This document shows, one piece after another, positions 47,648-59,285 of a stretch of 64,000 nt of DNA (positions are counted from its first letter, which is position 1; each line of letters opens with the position of its first letter). This DNA is from Emergomyces orientalis. Lineage: Eukaryota > Ascomycota > Eurotiomycetes > Onygenales > Ajellomycetaceae. A program made the translations under genes and the position numbers. Under the pieces are notes generated by a model. It did not search any database. It was given only the letters and a program-made list of their open reading frames with translations, and was not told the DNA's origin. The DNA is taken from NCBI GenBank assembly GCA_002110485.1, contig MOWL01000095.1, positions 124,001 to 188,000 on the forward strand. The letters run 5' to 3'.

Positions 47648-50200
47648 ATGGTGGACACAATGGACAATCCTTTATCCGTTCTAACGCCTTCAAAGCGAAA
47701 TTCTCGTCCGCCCTTTTCTCCCTGCGCAAATACTCCGCGCCTGCCAGGTTCCCCCGCCATCAAGGCCACGACGATTGAAAATGTAAACCCTACTACTCCA
47801 ATGAAAAGCCCACTTTACAACGATGAGAATATATGGCTTTCCATACATGATGATTCTTCCGCTCCTTTGGAGCTGAGTGACATTGGTGGTGGCCGTGGTG
47901 GAGATAGCCCTTCGAGTGGTGACAATGAGGGCCCAGCAAGCTCACCATTTCAATCAACTGTGTTTGGTGATCACACACATCTCTTTCGAAAAGCGGAATC
48001 GGGTAATTTTGGCATGGATGAGCCACAAGAAGAGAAATTAGATAGTCGGGAGCTCATGCATGATGTGGAGATAGAGAGAGAGGAGGATTCGCGTGGGGAT
48101 AGTGCGCTTCCTGTCGTCAAAGAGGATAGTGTGGGTGATGATATCGACATGCAACAGCCAATTGGGAGCGGAAATGACGAGGCACACGAGACGGAAAATG
48201 ACACGAGTATGCTCAACCCACACAGAAACCGGATTAACTATGGAGAGGTATCCAACATCACGATGCAGGAGAAGAGTAATGAAAGCATGAGCACTATCTA
48301 CCAAAGTGGCTCGAATGATAATGGCGGGGTGGCGGACAATGATGGCGGAAATGAGCACCACGCCTCGTATGATCAAGACGATACATGTCTGAGCACTTTC
48401 TCTGCTATTCCTAATATTGACATGACCGGCCTTGCTCAACTCGGACGAGACTCGCCAATGAAGCGAACGAGAGAAGGTTCTGTTAGCCCGCAGAAAAATG
48501 TGCGCGTTTCCAGATATCCTGATGGCATTGCCGAAACTCCCAGTACGGCCAAGAGGAGAGGCATTTTTTCGGAACAAGATGGAGGTACACAAACGCCTGG
48601 ACGAGACTACTCTCTTGGCGATAGCCACATGAGCTTTACCGAATATACAGACCAGATCCATGCCTTTTCCCGCGCCTCATATGCTGCGCAGGGCGGGTAC
48701 CACTCTCCATCTCGTCGACTCTCTCGCTTTTCTCCTGCAAAATCTGCCGCTTCTGGATTTCGCTCCCCGTCCAAATTCTCTTTGCTGGATTTAGACATAC
48801 CCCCATCTTCTACTCCTCGATCTATTCCAAGTATTACTCCTAGAGAATTGGAGTCGTTGAAGTCTTCTTTCCTATCGCAAATATCTTCTCTCAAGGCAAC
48901 ACTTAGCGGAAGGGATGCTGAAGTTAAGTGTTTGAAGGAGTCAGTCTCCGATGCGGAACGCAGAGTTGGGGAAGTATCTGAGGAATTGAGAAATGAATCT
49001 TCCCGTAGAGAAACAGATCAACGAGAGTGGGACCGGCGGGGAAAGGAGATGGAGACCGTTTTAAGGGGGGTAAGGGATGAAATTGTTGACGGAGAGCGTG
49101 AGCGCGAGAGACTAAAGAGGAAAATTGAGGAAGGAGAAAAGTGCAAGGAGAAACTGGAAGGCAGAATCGTGGAACTGGAAAGCCAGCTTTCCGCCGCTAG
49201 AAATGTAGCAAATACATCGCCTCCCACCGAGGCTGATAGGAAGTCTGCGGAGGAAACGGCCAGAGAAGTCCAGGATGCTGTTGAAAAGGTTGCTCGTGAA
49301 TTACATACCCTGTACAAAGGAAAGCATGAGACCAAAGTTGCTGCTCTCAAAAAGAGTTATGAAGCCCGGTGGGAGAAACGTGTTAGGGAAGCAGAAAGGA
49401 AGCTGAAGGAGGCATTGGACGAAAATGAACGTTTGAGGTCAGAAAAGGACTCTAGCATGTCTGGCAGGGAAGGGGGATTCTGCGGAGAAGCTACGTTTAT
49501 TCGTGAGACAGAGTCACTTGAGGCAGAGAAACAGGTTCTTGAAGCTCGTGTTAAGGGACTAGAGCAGGAGATCATCTCTGTTAAACGTGACAGTGAAACT
49601 CTTCGATCTGAGCTAAAACAAGAACGTGCAGAAAAGGGTGATCTCGTTGCAGCTGTTGATGAGTGGCTTGCAATCCAGCAATATCAACATCAGCAGCAAC
49701 AGCACCACCACGAACAACAGCAGCAAGATCAAGCTGAGGAAGACCGAATGGTCCAAGAAGAACAGGAAGAACTACAACAGCAACTACAACAGCAACAGCC
49801 CAAACGAAAACTCCCCGAACCACCCATTTGCCGGAAGCGTTCGCTTTCCGAAGATGAACCACACACCATCCGATTCGACAACAGTGGCGAAAAGCCAAAC
49901 CAAAACGCAGGAAACGAGAATTACACTGCCCCCGGTAGTAGCATAGGTCGTATCCAGGCCCATTCATATTCGTCTAACATTCGACCTCGTGCCACGGCCT
50001 TACCGCCCTCTGGTGGCCCAACACCTAGAGTTCCTAGGTTTGGAATGCCTCCTCCTAGTCACTCGAGGGGCAATAGCGGGAGTGGGAAGTCCATTAGTTC
50101 GGGACTGCCGACTAGTGGGGGGATGTCTGCGCCTGCGGCCGGGAGGAGCGGGATTATGAGCTCGATTGAGCGGATGGGGAGGGGTGGCGGTGCTGTTTGA
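47648..50200 (+). CDS. Large coiled-coil protein, possibly spindle-pole/TACC-like
   Basis: Single exon, 850 aa. The N-terminal ~30 residues are Pro/Ser/Thr-rich with SP/TP sites (SVLTPSKRNSRPPFSPC, NTPRLPGSP), typical of cell-cycle kinase targets. Residues 40-390 are acidic and disordered. A long coiled coil runs from about residue 398 (RELESLKSSFLSQISSLKAT) to about 665 (heptads rich in E, K, R). It is followed by a glutamine/histidine-rich stretch (~675-718, CAG/CAA repeats in the DNA near 49676-49800) and a Ser/Gly/Pro-rich C-terminus. The arrangement recalls fungal TACC/Mia1 (Alp7)-type or related spindle-pole proteins. That is a guess from architecture, and no diagnostic domain is seen. 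A second Met four codons in is an equally good start. Confidence 0.7.
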   Translation: MVDTMDNPLSVLTPSKRNSRPPFSPCANTPRLPGSPAIKATTIENVNPTTPMKSPLYNDENIWLSIHDDSSAPLELSDIGGGRGGDSPSSGDNEGPASSPFQSTVFGDHTHLFRKAESGNFGMDEPQEEKLDSRELMHDVEIEREEDSRGDSALPVVKEDSVGDDIDMQQPIGSGNDEAHETENDTSMLNPHRNRINYGEVSNITMQEKSNESMSTIYQSGSNDNGGVADNDGGNEHHASYDQDDTCLSTFSAIPNIDMTGLAQLGRDSPMKRTREGSVSPQKNVRVSRYPDGIAETPSTAKRRGIFSEQDGGTQTPGRDYSLGDSHMSFTEYTDQIHAFSRASYAAQGGYHSPSRRLSRFSPAKSAASGFRSPSKFSLLDLDIPPSSTPRSIPSITPRELESLKSSFLSQISSLKATLSGRDAEVKCLKESVSDAERRVGEVSEELRNESSRRETDQREWDRRGKEMETVLRGVRDEIVDGERERERLKRKIEEGEKCKEKLEGRIVELESQLSAARNVANTSPPTEADRKSAEETAREVQDAVEKVARELHTLYKGKHETKVAALKKSYEARWEKRVREAERKLKEALDENERLRSEKDSSMSGREGGFCGEATFIRETESLEAEKQVLEARVKGLEQEIISVKRDSETLRSELKQERAEKGDLVAAVDEWLAIQQYQHQQQQHHHEQQQQDQAEEDRMVQEEQEELQQQLQQQQPKRKLPEPPICRKRSLSEDEPHTIRFDNSGEKPNQNAGNENYTAPGSSIGRIQAHSYSSNIRPRATALPPSGGPTPRVPRFGMPPPSHSRGNSGSGKSISSGLPTSGGMSAPAAGRSGIMSSIERMGRGGGAV

Positions 50201-50932
50201 ACGTTTGTGGGGATGTTGTGAAAGGGAAATGGAGGGAGGGGGTGGCATGGATGTTAATATTACTTTTGGCTTTTTTGTTTTCCTTTTTATTTCCTTTGAT
50301 TTTCTATTTTCATGTTTATGGTTATTTTTATGGTTTCCTTTGTTCTAATGTGAGATGGCGATGTTGTGATGTTGTTTTTGCTTTGTTCATGTGTATACGT
50401 ACCTCTGAGAAGAGAGGAAGAATGTTACGAGGAATGATTTTTCTTTATTGCTCGTTCAATGATTCTGGTTTCATTCATTCCATATATGCAAGAGATGATG
50501 TATATTTTCCTCCGCTACTCAAGGATGGTGTTTTGGCTTTACATGTGTGCAACTACTTTGGTTTTTGTTTTTGTTTTGATTTTTTCACTTATTGTGTGAG
50601 AGATTAGTCGTCTATTGTTTTATCGCTGTTATTCGGATTATTTATTTACATTTTCCGCTTTTTAGAATGCAGGATGGAGTGTTCACTGAGTCAACTAATG
50701 GCGACTCGAAAGAGAGCAAAACATGGATGATAGCTCAGGGAATATTACAGAACAAAATGAACCTCACAATTTGACCGGGTATAATATAATTAAGGTACAG
50801 ATGCGCTGGGACATTTGGTGATACAAAAGAGTGGGGAAAGGTCAAATAAAGACAGACCAGAGAAGGGAAATAGGGTACGGAGTACAGAGACGCGATTGTG
50901 GTGCTAATCCACGAGGATGGCTTGCTTCAGTG
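50201..50932. other. Intergenic, convergent 3' ends
   Basis: T-rich 3' flank of the coiled-coil gene and 3' flank of the monooxygenase gene. No gene seen. Confidence 0.45.
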
Positions 50933-52525
50933 TTACTTACTGCCCTTTTCTGGCAGCTTTTGTTTCTCTGACTCAATGGCACGGCTCACTTCTTCCGCAA
51001 TGTCATAGCCAAACGGGCTTTTCATCCAAGGTAAGGTTGGCAGGCGGCCTGTAATCGCGGGTTAAGATGTTTGTCAGCCATTGTTTTCATGTTTAAAGTC
51101 AGGCTAAAATGGCAGTTGACCCAACCAACCAGTTAAAACTCACCAATGATGAAAAAAACGAGATACAACATCCACTCCTCAAAAATAGTCAGGTTTCTTT
51201 TCTTATTCTCCATCTGTTTCGCCTTTGTGAGAATATTCTTGACCCGCGGCTGGCGCATTTCCATATATTTTGTCGAGGTTTGTGAAACAGCATCCTTTTC
51301 CGTCGCCGTCTCCGTCGCCGTTGGAGATTTGTAATCGTAACCTTGCCTCAAATAATGAGCCAGGAACATCGAGAAACATTCTACGTCCTCCAGAGCCTGC
51401 GATGTCCCCTGCCCCGAAGTTGGGGGTAATGTATGAGCCGCGTCTCCAATCAACACAACCCCATCACGTTCCCATGTTGGCAATTCGGGCGTTGCCCACA
51501 CAGGATACATCGTTTCGACCTCAACGCTGCTGATAATCTTCTGAATTACAGGATTTCGCCAATTGCCATGTCGCTTCTGCAGATCTTGCTTCACGGCTTC
51601 TTTATCCATGGTTTTGGGATTGGGACATTCGTCAATCGCATACGTTGACCACCACATAACGGTTGCTCCAGGAGGCATTACTCCTTGCGGTATGTGTCGG
51701 GTAGGGGCTTCAGGGCTGGTGTCTGAGGGGGCATAGCCAAAGAACCCGTTCCTCCCAAATACAATGGTCATGGCGCCTGGTTCGATGTTTGAGCTGACGT
51801 CGGCCAGGGGCACAAAGCCGCCGATGCCAACCACGCCTCTATTGGGGAAAAAAGTTAGATATGCGGAATTTCATATATGTTAATTATGAGATGCTAATAA
51901 AACTAAAACTCAACTGGTAATGTGGAGGGTACGGATCCGTCGCTTCACCAGGAAAGAGAGCTTTCTTCGTGACGCTCTTCAAGCCATCCGCTCCAATTAC
52001 AAGGTCCACCTCCACATCCGCACTCCTGTCCGCAAATTTGATGATATTTCGTCCGTTGGCATTAGCCACGACCTCCATGACACGTTTAGTGACCAGAACC
52101 TCATCCGGAATGCGACTCCGCAAAGTCCTCCAGATCGCATGTCTGCTCATGGAAACGGAATTTATCTCCGGCTCACCACGAGTAGACATCCGCATTAATG
52201 TGCAGCCATACGAGTTCATAAACTTCATGGTGGCATAGGGATAACCTTCCCGTACAACGTCGTAGAAGAGCTCCTCATCCAGCCGTCGGAGAACATTAAG
52301 TCCATTCGGGCCCACACCAAGACCTCCTCCCACAACTAAGGAAGCGGAATGTGTTTCTCCCAGCGGGTGTGGGGATTTAAAATCCCGGGGTGTATTGTAG
52401 GCTTCATATATGGTATACTCATGGTCCTGGGATGGGGTTGGGGTTGGGGGTTTTGGGAGGCGCTTTTTCAAGGAGAGATAGGCGGCGCATCCGCCAATGC
52501 CTGCGCCGATGATGGCAATTTTCAT
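50933..52525 (-). CDS. FAD-dependent monooxygenase (aromatic hydroxylase type)
   Basis: Three exons (minus): 52525-51915, 51838-51144, 51048-50933 (473 aa; introns 76 and 95 bp, phases 2 and 1). The N-terminus has the Rossmann FAD motif IAIIGAGIGGCAAYLSL (GxGxxG). Residues ~190-200 carry the DG motif VDLVIGADGLKS, which binds FAD and NAD(P)H in class A flavoprotein monooxygenases. Near residue 345 is GVVLIGDAAHTLPPTSGQG, the GD motif for the ribityl chain. The order GxGxxG - DG - GD defines the salicylate-hydroxylase/PHBH-like group. The C-terminus has a hydrophobic stretch (WMLYLVFFIIG) that may associate with membrane. Substrate unknown, and no biosynthetic cluster genes surround it. Confidence 0.85.
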
Positions 52526-53343
52526 TTTTGATAGTTAAGTTTTTAGGCTAATAGGTGATGAAGGAATTAAATAGATGTTTTATCGAAATGGGGTAATTAG
52601 TGGGGCATTGGAACATACTGCCTTGGAAAGCTGATGGTATATGCAAGTATTGAATTCCTCCATTTTTATATTGAATTTTGCTGCCTATGTGGAACATCTC
52701 ACACTCGTATTCATCCCGGCAGGCCATCCAGTTGAGTAGAAGGACGTCACCGTTATGCAAGCCAAAGCCAAAGCCACATATTTTGGATTTTTGGTCATTT
52801 TCGAATGAAGGAAACGATTTGGGCTGCAGTTGGCTGGTTTTTAGGTCGAAAAGCAGGCAGCAGGTATACCTTTGGGAATTGGGCCATTCTAGGTGACGCT
52901 AGTTGGTACCAGAGGAATCAACCACCAACCTCAATCATCAATCCCAAGCTGCTAGAATCATTAGAGCAGGCACCAGCCTGAAACTATCCCTTTACCCTGT
53001 TGAATCCAGCGAGAATCCCAATGACCAAAATCTGAATAGGTTGAAAACATGTGAGGCATGGAAACACTGGGGGTTGTTCCATATAATCCTCCATCAACAT
53101 CGCCTTTGAGATTGCACATCACAAGTGATTGCGTCCATCTGCTCCTTTGTTTTCAATGTATGGAGGGACAAAGCATATTCTAGCGGTGCAGAGACTGCCA
53201 TTTCAAAAGAATGGATTTCTTTCAAAAGTTTCTAAGCTGCATCTCGCCTGCCTTAAACAGCTAGTACCCGTTGGTACGGGACAATTGGCCTGCTGAGGGT
53301 TGGCAAGATACCAGTTTAAAAGAGGTCTTTTGATGAATTGCAA
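52526..53343. other. Intergenic
   Basis: Upstream of the monooxygenase. Only short unsupported frames. No gene seen. Confidence 0.4.
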
Positions 53344-53387
53344 GGGTGCCATGGCGGCGTAGTTAACCGCTACGCCACCGGGCCTTC
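53344..53387 (-). repeat. Truncated copy of the tRNA-like SINE head
   Basis: On the minus strand AAGGCCCGGTGGCGTAGCGG and the following 23 bases match 26734-26776 exactly, including box A. The rest of the unit (anticodon-like arm onward, box B) is absent. Sequence beyond is unrelated. Confidence 0.7.
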
Positions 53388-54238
53388 TATATATATTATT
53401 TTAGCTTTTAGATCTTTATTTTCATTCTTTAAATTATTTAAATAGATTAAAATAGATTTTTTAAAATTAATCTTCTCTATTATTTTTTCATGATTCTCAG
53501 CTTTTTCTAGTTTTGATGATGAACTTATCTCAATTGAAATCATTGAATCTAGTTTTTCTTTCCACAGATATAGCTTTTCATGTTCAATTTTTTTAATATT
53601 TAATAAGGAGAAATGATTTTTAACCTTTAAATATATTCTATATAGTTAAGAAGTTTGTACCTGATGTCAGTATAAACAAAAGATAAATAAATAAGATTTA
53701 GAGAAAAGTAAACGGGCTAGTAGATTATATTCTGATTATTTAGTATTTAAAAATATCTCTTTCTGTTTAAAATCTAAATGTTGGGAGAAATTCCATGTGA
53801 TATCTTAGAGAATTTCAACACAAATCCTTAATTAGAGTTTATATATTACACTAATACCTACTAATACACAAAAATATGTTGATTGTTCAATAATATCTTG
53901 TATAATATTATACACTAATGAAACCACGCTAATTGGGGCAAAACCTACAGATGAGGGGATAACACGCACATGTAACCTAAATATGGCGAGGAGTGAGAAG
54001 AAAGTTTGATATATATAAGTGAAGATATATGTATTACTGATCACTCTCTGTAAGCTAAATAGATTATATACAGAATATGAGTAATACATGAGGCATACAT
54101 ATGTAATACTGTACAGAGTAACGCAGCACGAGTATTTGATGTATGCTCTCTGAATTTACTATTATTGTTAACTGCCTTTCCGTAGTCCGAGTTATGATGG
54201 AGGCAGCGTTGGTTGAGACGCCGCTTTGAATTGCAAGT
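53388..54238. other. AT-rich decayed repeat
   Basis: No gene. A lysine/glutamate-rich minus-strand frame adjoining the SINE fragment (53388-53590) could be a relic of a coiled-coil retroelement ORF1, but cannot be assigned. Confidence 0.35.
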
Positions 54239-54931
54239 TTAACAATCCTCATCATCACCTTTCATCTTCTTTCTTTCTTTCCTGGACAGTTCGATCTGTA
54301 AAATCCTTTTTTTGAACACTTTGTCCTTCAACCCGTCATCATCTCTATCAAAATAAAGTGCCCACAATCCCCCCTCAACATGAACGGCCATGAAACCTTC
54401 CCAGCCCTCAAAAGTTATTCTTTTATCTCTTGATGTACAATCCCACGGACCAACAATATGGTCTTCGGATACTGCTCGTGTCCCATACCTCAACTCGTAC
54501 GTGTCATTGTCCACATATATCCAATTCAACTGCGGGGGCTCGTCAGTGATTGTAGAGACCAACCCTTCCCCGTTTCGGCCCCAATCTTGCTCGGGGTAGG
54601 GAAGAAAGTAGCCTGCAAAGGGATGGCGATGTGAATCCGAAGGACTATAGGTTGCCTGCGCTTCGATATAGAGCTAGGTGCATATCACGGTTAGTACTTG
54701 AAGCCCGGTAGAAAGATACTGTAGAGTTCGCACCTTGTTTTCACTCAATACGACAACACCTCCATTGATTTCGCCGCCTTTTCGCGAAATACTTGAGCAA
54801 CTGGCGATTAGGTTTGTTTTTAAACCTCTGTGTTTTTCTTTAGCATTGCTTTTTTGGCCTTGGCGGACAGCTTCTGTGGTTCCGATGATCGCAGGACAAG
54901 CTGCTATTGCAGTAAGAATACCCAAAACCAT
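54239..54931 (-). CDS. Conserved fungal protein of unknown function, 210 aa
   Basis: Two exons (minus): 54931-54734 and 54673-54239, intron 60 bp (GTGCGA…CCTAG), phase 0. The N-terminus MVLGILTAIAACPAIIGTTE is a hydrophobic helix followed by RQGQKSN and a basic KEKHRGLKTNL. The middle and C-terminus carry motifs I associate with a widespread ascomycete family: HPFAGYFLPYPEQDWGRNGE, LNWIYVDNDTYELRYGTR, VGPWDC, EGWEGFMAVHVEGGLWALYF and DRDDDGL. The C-terminal end is Lys/Arg-rich. The domain is probably a beta-rich fold. Function has not been established for the family as far as I know. Confidence 0.75.
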
Positions 54932-55615
54932 TGTATCTCCCGCTGGTAAAAGGCTAAAGTTGGGAATGACACTTCAGCAACGAGAACGAAAGTACCTTGC
55001 CCTCTCCCTCATCATCAGCCGATAGCTGGGGCACACTCAATTGCTATGTCAGAGGCGTCTGCTGTCGTTGAAATGGAGGCTTGGCATCATATTGGTTAAG
55101 GGACAGGGTAATGACAAAAGCTCGTCATAATCACAATAGGAATATCAAACCTGCTTTCGGCGCAACCACTTTTCGTTTTCTTCTGCAATGTTGGCACAAG
55201 AGACACGCGTGCTCAAAAGGCTCCAATATAATTAGTGCATGATGAGAAGAGTGGAACATTTGCTCCCGCTACCGCTTGATGCGGTTACAATGTCTATGGA
55301 GTGGACTCTGACCTCAAATATAGGGAGGTTTTCTTTCAGTTCGTTGGACATCAATATCAAAAAAAACGCCACTCGAAGTAAATGTACAAGGTAGGCTTGG
55401 ACTTGGCGTTCTATGATTCTGCAAGAATGGGAAAAGAAACGGCGTCATTTCTATTCAGCAGATTATGATTCCCACTATAAGAAGGCATTCGTTGCTCTTG
55501 AAAATCTTACTCATTACCCAGTTACTTCATTGACGCTTTCTCAAACCAATTTTTCATTAGCAGCACTTTTTAGCGTGTATTTCGTTGCTCCATCACTATT
55601 TCCCTGCCATACAAA
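54932..55615. promoter_or_regulatory. Divergent intergenic region
   Basis: Between the starts of the conserved protein (-) and the small duplicated-exon gene (+). No ORF supported. Contains the likely promoters of both. Confidence 0.35.
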
Positions 55616-56118
55616 ATGGCAGCCCCAGCAAAGCTCGACCCGAAGCTAGACAAGCCCAAAACCCAAGTGTAGGAAGTTTCAAAGCCTTTCCATCCGTCCC
55701 TTCTTGGGTAATTTTTAGTAGGTCCCTGACATTATTTCTCTCCAGACTTGAACAAGATGTCCCATCCGAGCCCGAGTTCGAGTGGGGTTCAGATGTTGAA
55801 GCATCCAATCCCAAAGGTGGTCGCAAACCCAACGCTTTGCAGAACTACCAGGAGGAAGGCCCAGGCCCCAAGAAGAAGGGTGGCTCCCGTCGCATTGTTC
55901 CTGTTCACCAATCAAGAATCAAGGACCGGCCAGTCAAGGAGGACCAGAAAGATAGCAGTCTCAAGATCAAAATAGAATTGGACCTTGAAGTTGAGGTAGA
56001 AATCTACGCCAGAGTCAAGGGAGATGTGACCATAGGATTGATGTGATTTTCTCTTTCTTTCTTGTAGGTTGAAATCTACGCCCGAGTCAAAGGAGATGTC
56101 ACTATTGGATTGCTGTGA
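55616..56118 (+). CDS. Small conserved protein with duplicated last exon
   Basis: Exons 55616-55668, 55746-55995, 56068-56118 (117 aa). Exon 1 is MAAPAKLDPKLDKPKTQ. Exon 2 has acidic EQDVPSEPEFEWGSD, basic GPKKKGGSRR and the conserved-looking IKIELDLEVE. The final 16 codons exist twice: 55996-56046 encodes VEIYARVKGDVTIGLM then TGA, and 56068-56118 encodes VEIYARVKGDVTIGLL then TGA. GTAGAA at the first copy works as the donor and TTTCTTGTAG as the acceptor before the second, so a spliced and an unspliced message would give proteins of identical length differing only at the last residue. Function unknown, family apparently fungal. Confidence 0.7.
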
Positions 56119-56585
56119 GCCATCGATGTGAGTTGTAAAAAACGTCTTCAGACCAGAATTAGTAATATTCTTCTAGCACTAAATAACTCTTTTTCTCCGT
56201 CTTCCAGTCGAACCTTGGAATGGACGGCGATCGTTTACGCGGAGAAAAGGCCAATTCGGGAGTAGGGACTATGAAGGGCCAGCAGACGAATATGTATGTA
56301 TGGAATGGAAGCTGCATTATTCTAAAATATGCAGTCCATTATTAAATTACCTCTGATTTTATGAAGGGTTGGATATTTGAATCATTAAGCCAAATTTAAT
56401 TTGTTATAACTGAAATTGAAAAATTATCAAGATCTCTATTTAACAGTCAAAAACAATCAAACACACGGGAAAAACACTATTGAGAATAGAAAGAGAGCAT
56501 CAGGCATTCTTTACACATCATTACAAAGGCATTGAATGTGGGGGAGGTGGTTATGGTGGAAGATGACATGCGCGAGGCTTGACAT
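56119..56585. other. Gene/LINE boundary
   Basis: AT-rich 3' flank of the small gene leading into the LINE leader. The exact LINE 5' end and its TSD could not be placed. Confidence 0.35.
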
Positions 56586-57808
56586 GTGCTGGAGATGAAA
56601 AACTCTGTGACACAGAAAACAAAGATAAACAGCTTAGCAACAGCAATTCAAACACTAGCTGTAATCCTTGAAGAGAGAGAGAAGAATGAGAAAGTGAATA
56701 ACAAAGATAAAAAGTATTTACAGAAGACATTGAAAACAGTGCAAGAAGTGAAGATGAAACTGTATGATCAGCTTCTGAAGAAAATGAAACATGCAATTGA
56801 CACATCAAAACAGCAGAAATTATGAGACAAGCTCAACAGAGCACTCTCATGAGCAGCAATAGCAGTCAGAGAGGAGACAACAGTTAAAACCATATCAATC
56901 AGAACACTGTGAGAGGTAGTCATTACTCAATAAAACTGCAATGCTATGTCAGAGACAGAACACACACCAGAAATGATTGTTAAATGAGTGAATGAGATCA
57001 TCAAAGAGATAATCAAGAACAAAGTGATGACAGCAAGACACATGTCAAGTGAAGATGTGATTTTGATGATGAAAACACAGAATATCAAGACAGAGCTCAC
57101 AGCAGATGATAGCTGAATGTGTGAATGAGGAGACAAAGCACACATGAAGCAGAAGATGTATGCAGTATAGTCAAAGATGCTTCTATGAGAGTCATTGACT
57201 GAAGCAGCTCTGAGTACATCATTGAAAGCATCTACAAGCAGAATACAGCACTACACTGCAAGACACTGATACACAAGGTGAACAAAATGATGGTTAGACA
57301 ACAGAAATCACATGACAGTATAATCATCAATGTTGCTGCACCTCACCAGGCCAATGCACTGGTGGACAATGGACTCATTTTAGGCAATGAATATTGCACA
57401 GTTGAAATATTTCACAGAGAGACCAGGGTCACACAATGCTACAAGTGTCAACAGTATGGACATATAGCTCGCTTCTGCAGAAGAGAGGAAACCTGTGGTC
57501 ACTGTGCACAAAAAGATCATGATGACAAGGCCTGCAAAGGAGCAGCAGAAGGCAGCAGACCCAAGTGCAGTAACTGTGGTGATAGTCATGCAGCATGGTA
57601 CTCAAACTGCCCAGAGAGAAGATTGAAAGTCAAAAGTGCTAAAGAGACACTGATTGAACACTTCAAGCACTTCAATATAAGAGCATCAGATGCAGATGAA
57701 TTTAGCTTTCCACACAAACAGAACAGGCCTCTGAATGAGGACTTCATAGAACCCCCACGAAGAGCAGAAAGACCAATGAATGTATCAAGAGCAGAAGCAC
57801 AACAATGA
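56586..57808 (+). pseudogene. LINE ORF1, Gag-like with zinc knuckles, broken
   Basis: An N-terminal Lys/Glu-rich coiled coil (56586-56825) is separated by stops from a C-terminal 176-codon frame (57278-57808). The latter has SIIINVAAPHQANALVDNGL, then three CCHC-type knuckles: CYKCQQYGHIARFC, CGHCAQKDHDDKAC, and a variant CSNCGDSHAAWYSNC. This is the nucleic-acid-binding ORF1 of Tad/I-type LINEs. The interval 56826-57277 contains several stops, so ORF1 is not functional. Confidence 0.75.
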
Positions 57809-57906
57809 AAAGCTATGACAAGCTTCATTCAAGCAGCAAGTGGTTCAGTAACACTGAAGACATCAACACAGAACAGCAGCTCACAGAATAATCACATGAA
57901 TGAATC

Positions 57907-58730
57907 ATGAAGAACAGGCTAGTCATTTTACAATACAATGTGCATAAGTCAAACAAGGTTATGGGACCTCTTTTGACAAAGCCCGAAACGGCATTAAACT
58001 ATGATGTGATTGCAATACAAGAGCTCTGGATACAAAAACACTCTAAAACAGGCACACACTGTCCAGCCAACTGTGGATTCTGGCAAGCAGGCATGGAGCA
58101 GAAGGACATGAAGATGTGCTTTCTAATTAACAAGAGAATTGCAGTCAAGACCTGGAGAGTGAGCACAATATCCACTCATATACTGGTACTTACTCTGTTG
58201 ACAGAGAGTGGGCCTATCAATATCATCAACATGTACGCGTCACCACCAGGAAGCTACACAATCATGCCACCAGACTCACCCATTCATCAGCTCCAAGCGG
58301 TGGTTGAAGAAGCGGATAGAATGCTAGAAGCGCGAATAAACCAGGAAAATGCGCATCAAGCAACAACTGAGAGTGCAGAGGGAGCATCAGGCGCGCAGGA
58401 AACTCAAATAAACACGCATCAAGCAGATGTTATAGTGATTGGAGACTTTAATGTACATCACACTCTCTGGGGAGGTAGCAGGGTCAGAGAAAACTTTGCC
58501 ATGGCCTGGAAACTCAATGCTCAAATCAGTGCCTTGAATCTACATCTAGCAACTCCAGAAGGCACGATCACCTGGCAAGATAGAGAAAGTCAGGGCACCA
58601 CAGTGAATCTAATCTTTTTGTCTGCTGGTCTACACAGTCAAATGATCAGCTGCAAGCTAGAACATGAAGCAAATATGACATCAGATCACATGCCAATTGC
58701 AACTACTCTTAAGCTAAAAGCATTATATAG
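57907..58730 (+). pseudogene. LINE ORF2 endonuclease, truncated
   Basis: About 275 open codons: LQYNVHKS (catalytic Asn), IQELW (QEPW in relatives), NMYASPPGSY, VIGDFNVHHTLWGG (catalytic Asp/Asn), and TSDHMPIATTL (Asp-His). All catalytic positions of an APE-type endonuclease are present. The frame runs a short way into the copia LTR (to 58800). It is more intact than the same domain at 31326-32105. A Gln/Ala-rich insertion (about residues 145-175) is absent or shorter in the other copy. Confidence 0.8.
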
Positions 58731-59150
58731 TGTGAAACATGAGATTATCGCCACACATTCGTTGGCTAAGACATACACACATGTTCAATTGCCACACTAA
58801 TTGTCACATGGCGAACTCCGATGGAATCTTCACCAAATACACCCTCATCTTCGCTGATCTTTAATATATTCGCCATTACATTGATTTTTCTACAAAGTCA
58901 GAGGTATTCAGCTGAGAATATCACGATACGATCAATATAGCATGTAAATCACTCATATTATTGATGGATAGTTGTTGGGCAGCCTAAGATGGATTCACGG
59001 GTATAAATAGCCATGGAAAACCCATAGATATTTAGCTAGAGCAGAGCTCAGAGCACACAGACCACAATACCATATATCTCTATATATTAATTCCTCCCTA
59101 TATATGTGCATATTATGCTAGCTCCACTCTCCGTCTTATCCTCCATTTCA
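58731..59150 (+). repeat. Copia 5' LTR, about 420 bp
   Basis: Starts TGTGAAACATG, where LINE homology stops, and ends CTCCATTTCA directly before the primer site, so it has TG…CA ends. A TATA box (gtataaatag) lies at 59001-59010. No second copy in the window, so the borders are inferred. Confidence 0.6.
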
Positions 59151-59152
59151 TA

Positions 59153-59166
59153 GTTATGAGCCTGGG
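59153..59166 (+). promoter_or_regulatory. Primer binding site, initiator-tRNA half type
   Basis: GTTATGAGCCTGGG starts two bases after the LTR. TTATGAGCC is complementary to GGCTCATAA of the anticodon stem-loop of initiator tRNA-Met, the same primer region proposed for the element at 1657-8836. Confidence 0.55.
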
Positions 59167-59285
59167 TGCAACTACTGCTCTAAAACATTGATTACTGCAT
59201 ATAATATTGCTGCATTCTATACGAACCCTCCCCATTCGCATACGCTCTATATTAGACCATTCAACACGCCGAAAAAATCAAAAAG

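Larger units (their letters stand above)
56586..58730 (+). mobile_element. 5' half of a Tad-type LINE, cut by copia
   Basis: Contains ORF1 and the endonuclease part of ORF2 in the plus orientation, then ends abruptly at 58730 where a copia LTR begins. ORF2 closely resembles the LINE at 28094-32258 (shared KPETALNYDVI and SPIHQLQAVV). The RT half must lie beyond the copia element, outside the window. Confidence 0.8.
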
